This document shows positions 22,176 to 22,296 of a stretch of DNA of 22,296 nt, in pieces; positions within the stretch are counted from its first letter, which is position 1, and every line of letters begins with the position of its first letter. The stretch comes from a virus. The notes beneath the pieces were generated by a model. That model did no database searches. It saw only the letters and a program-made list of their open reading frames with translations, and was not told the origin of the DNA. The position numbers and the translations under genes are program-made. Location of the stretch: the IMG/VR virus record IMGVR_UViG_3300033388_003070, positions 1 to 22,296 of that record. The stretch is one strand, 5' to 3'.

Positions 22176-22296
22176 AACCATTAATTAACGAATATGATGG
22201 TGCAGTTATTGTTAATGATGCTGAACCAGATGATTGATTATCTAGTTTTCTATATTGTGTTGTTATAGTTGTTGTTCCATCAACATCTCTACCACC
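22171..22296 (-). CDS. C-terminal end of an unidentified protein (partial, cut by window edge)
   Basis: The last 41 codons of a gene that enters from the right edge. The peptide is rich in Thr, Ser and Gly and ends SSGSASLTITAPSYSLINGL, preceded by VDGTTTITTQYRKLDNQ. The alternating small/hydrophobic pattern is that of a beta-structured phage virion protein such as a tail, neck or fibre component. The fragment is too short to name. The frame is open to the window edge and its stop is shared with the late promoter. Confidence 0.65.
   Translation of the reverse strand, partial: GGRDVDGTTTITTQYRKLDNQSSGSASLTITAPSYSLINGL

Overview
The window is a piece of a T4-like tailed-phage (myovirus) genome. 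Every gene lies on the minus strand, so transcription runs from high to low coordinates. The right-to-left order of head genes (portal gp20, gp67-like core protein, small core proteins, protease gp21, scaffold gp22, major capsid protein gp23) is the T4 order. Perfect copies of the T4 late-promoter octamer TATAAATA sit just upstream of several of these genes. The DNA is very AT-rich, with Lys/Asn/Ile-rich proteins, except that the gp23 and gp22 genes are visibly richer in G+C. The host cannot be read from the sequence. The composition and the accessory gene types (twitch radical SAM proteins, PP-loop enzymes, glycosyltransferases) resemble marine T4-like phages, but that is inference.

Layout by position: 1-902 holds most of gp23, cut by the window edge and broken by an apparent single-base frameshift near 718-730. 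948-1751 is the scaffold gp22. 1834-2028 is a small protein that looks like a T4 internal head protein with a capsid-targeting sequence. 2028-2618 is the prohead protease. 2633-3355 holds three small prohead-core-type proteins and 3397-4956 the portal. 4975-5625 is an unrecognised helical protein and 5648-6238 an Ig/FN3-like beta protein. From 6214 to 21796 there is an accessory operon with almost no intergenic DNA. It encodes a GNAT, three tandem radical SAM paralogues with a cobalamin-binding-like N-terminal domain, two asparagine-synthetase-like PP-loop enzymes (one fused to a GNAT), a CX3CX2C radical SAM protein, a methyltransferase, three more radical SAM proteins with auxiliary cysteine clusters, two glycosyltransferases, a protein of unknown function, and two glycogenin/GT8-like glycosyltransferases. 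21789-22142 is a small unrecognised phage protein and 22171-22296 is the C-terminus of another protein.

The most notable content is this roughly 16 kb operon: seven radical SAM enzymes, two PP-loop ATPases, two GNAT domains, one methyltransferase and four glycosyltransferases placed between virion genes. A late promoter at 22168-22175 precedes it and its genes are coupled by 1-29 nt overlaps. The simplest reading is a late-expressed pathway that builds or transfers an unusual modified glycan (or modifies a virion or host surface molecule). A peptide-modifying pathway is the main alternative. No precursor peptide, nucleotide-sugar synthesis gene or transporter is visible here, so the substrate is unknown.
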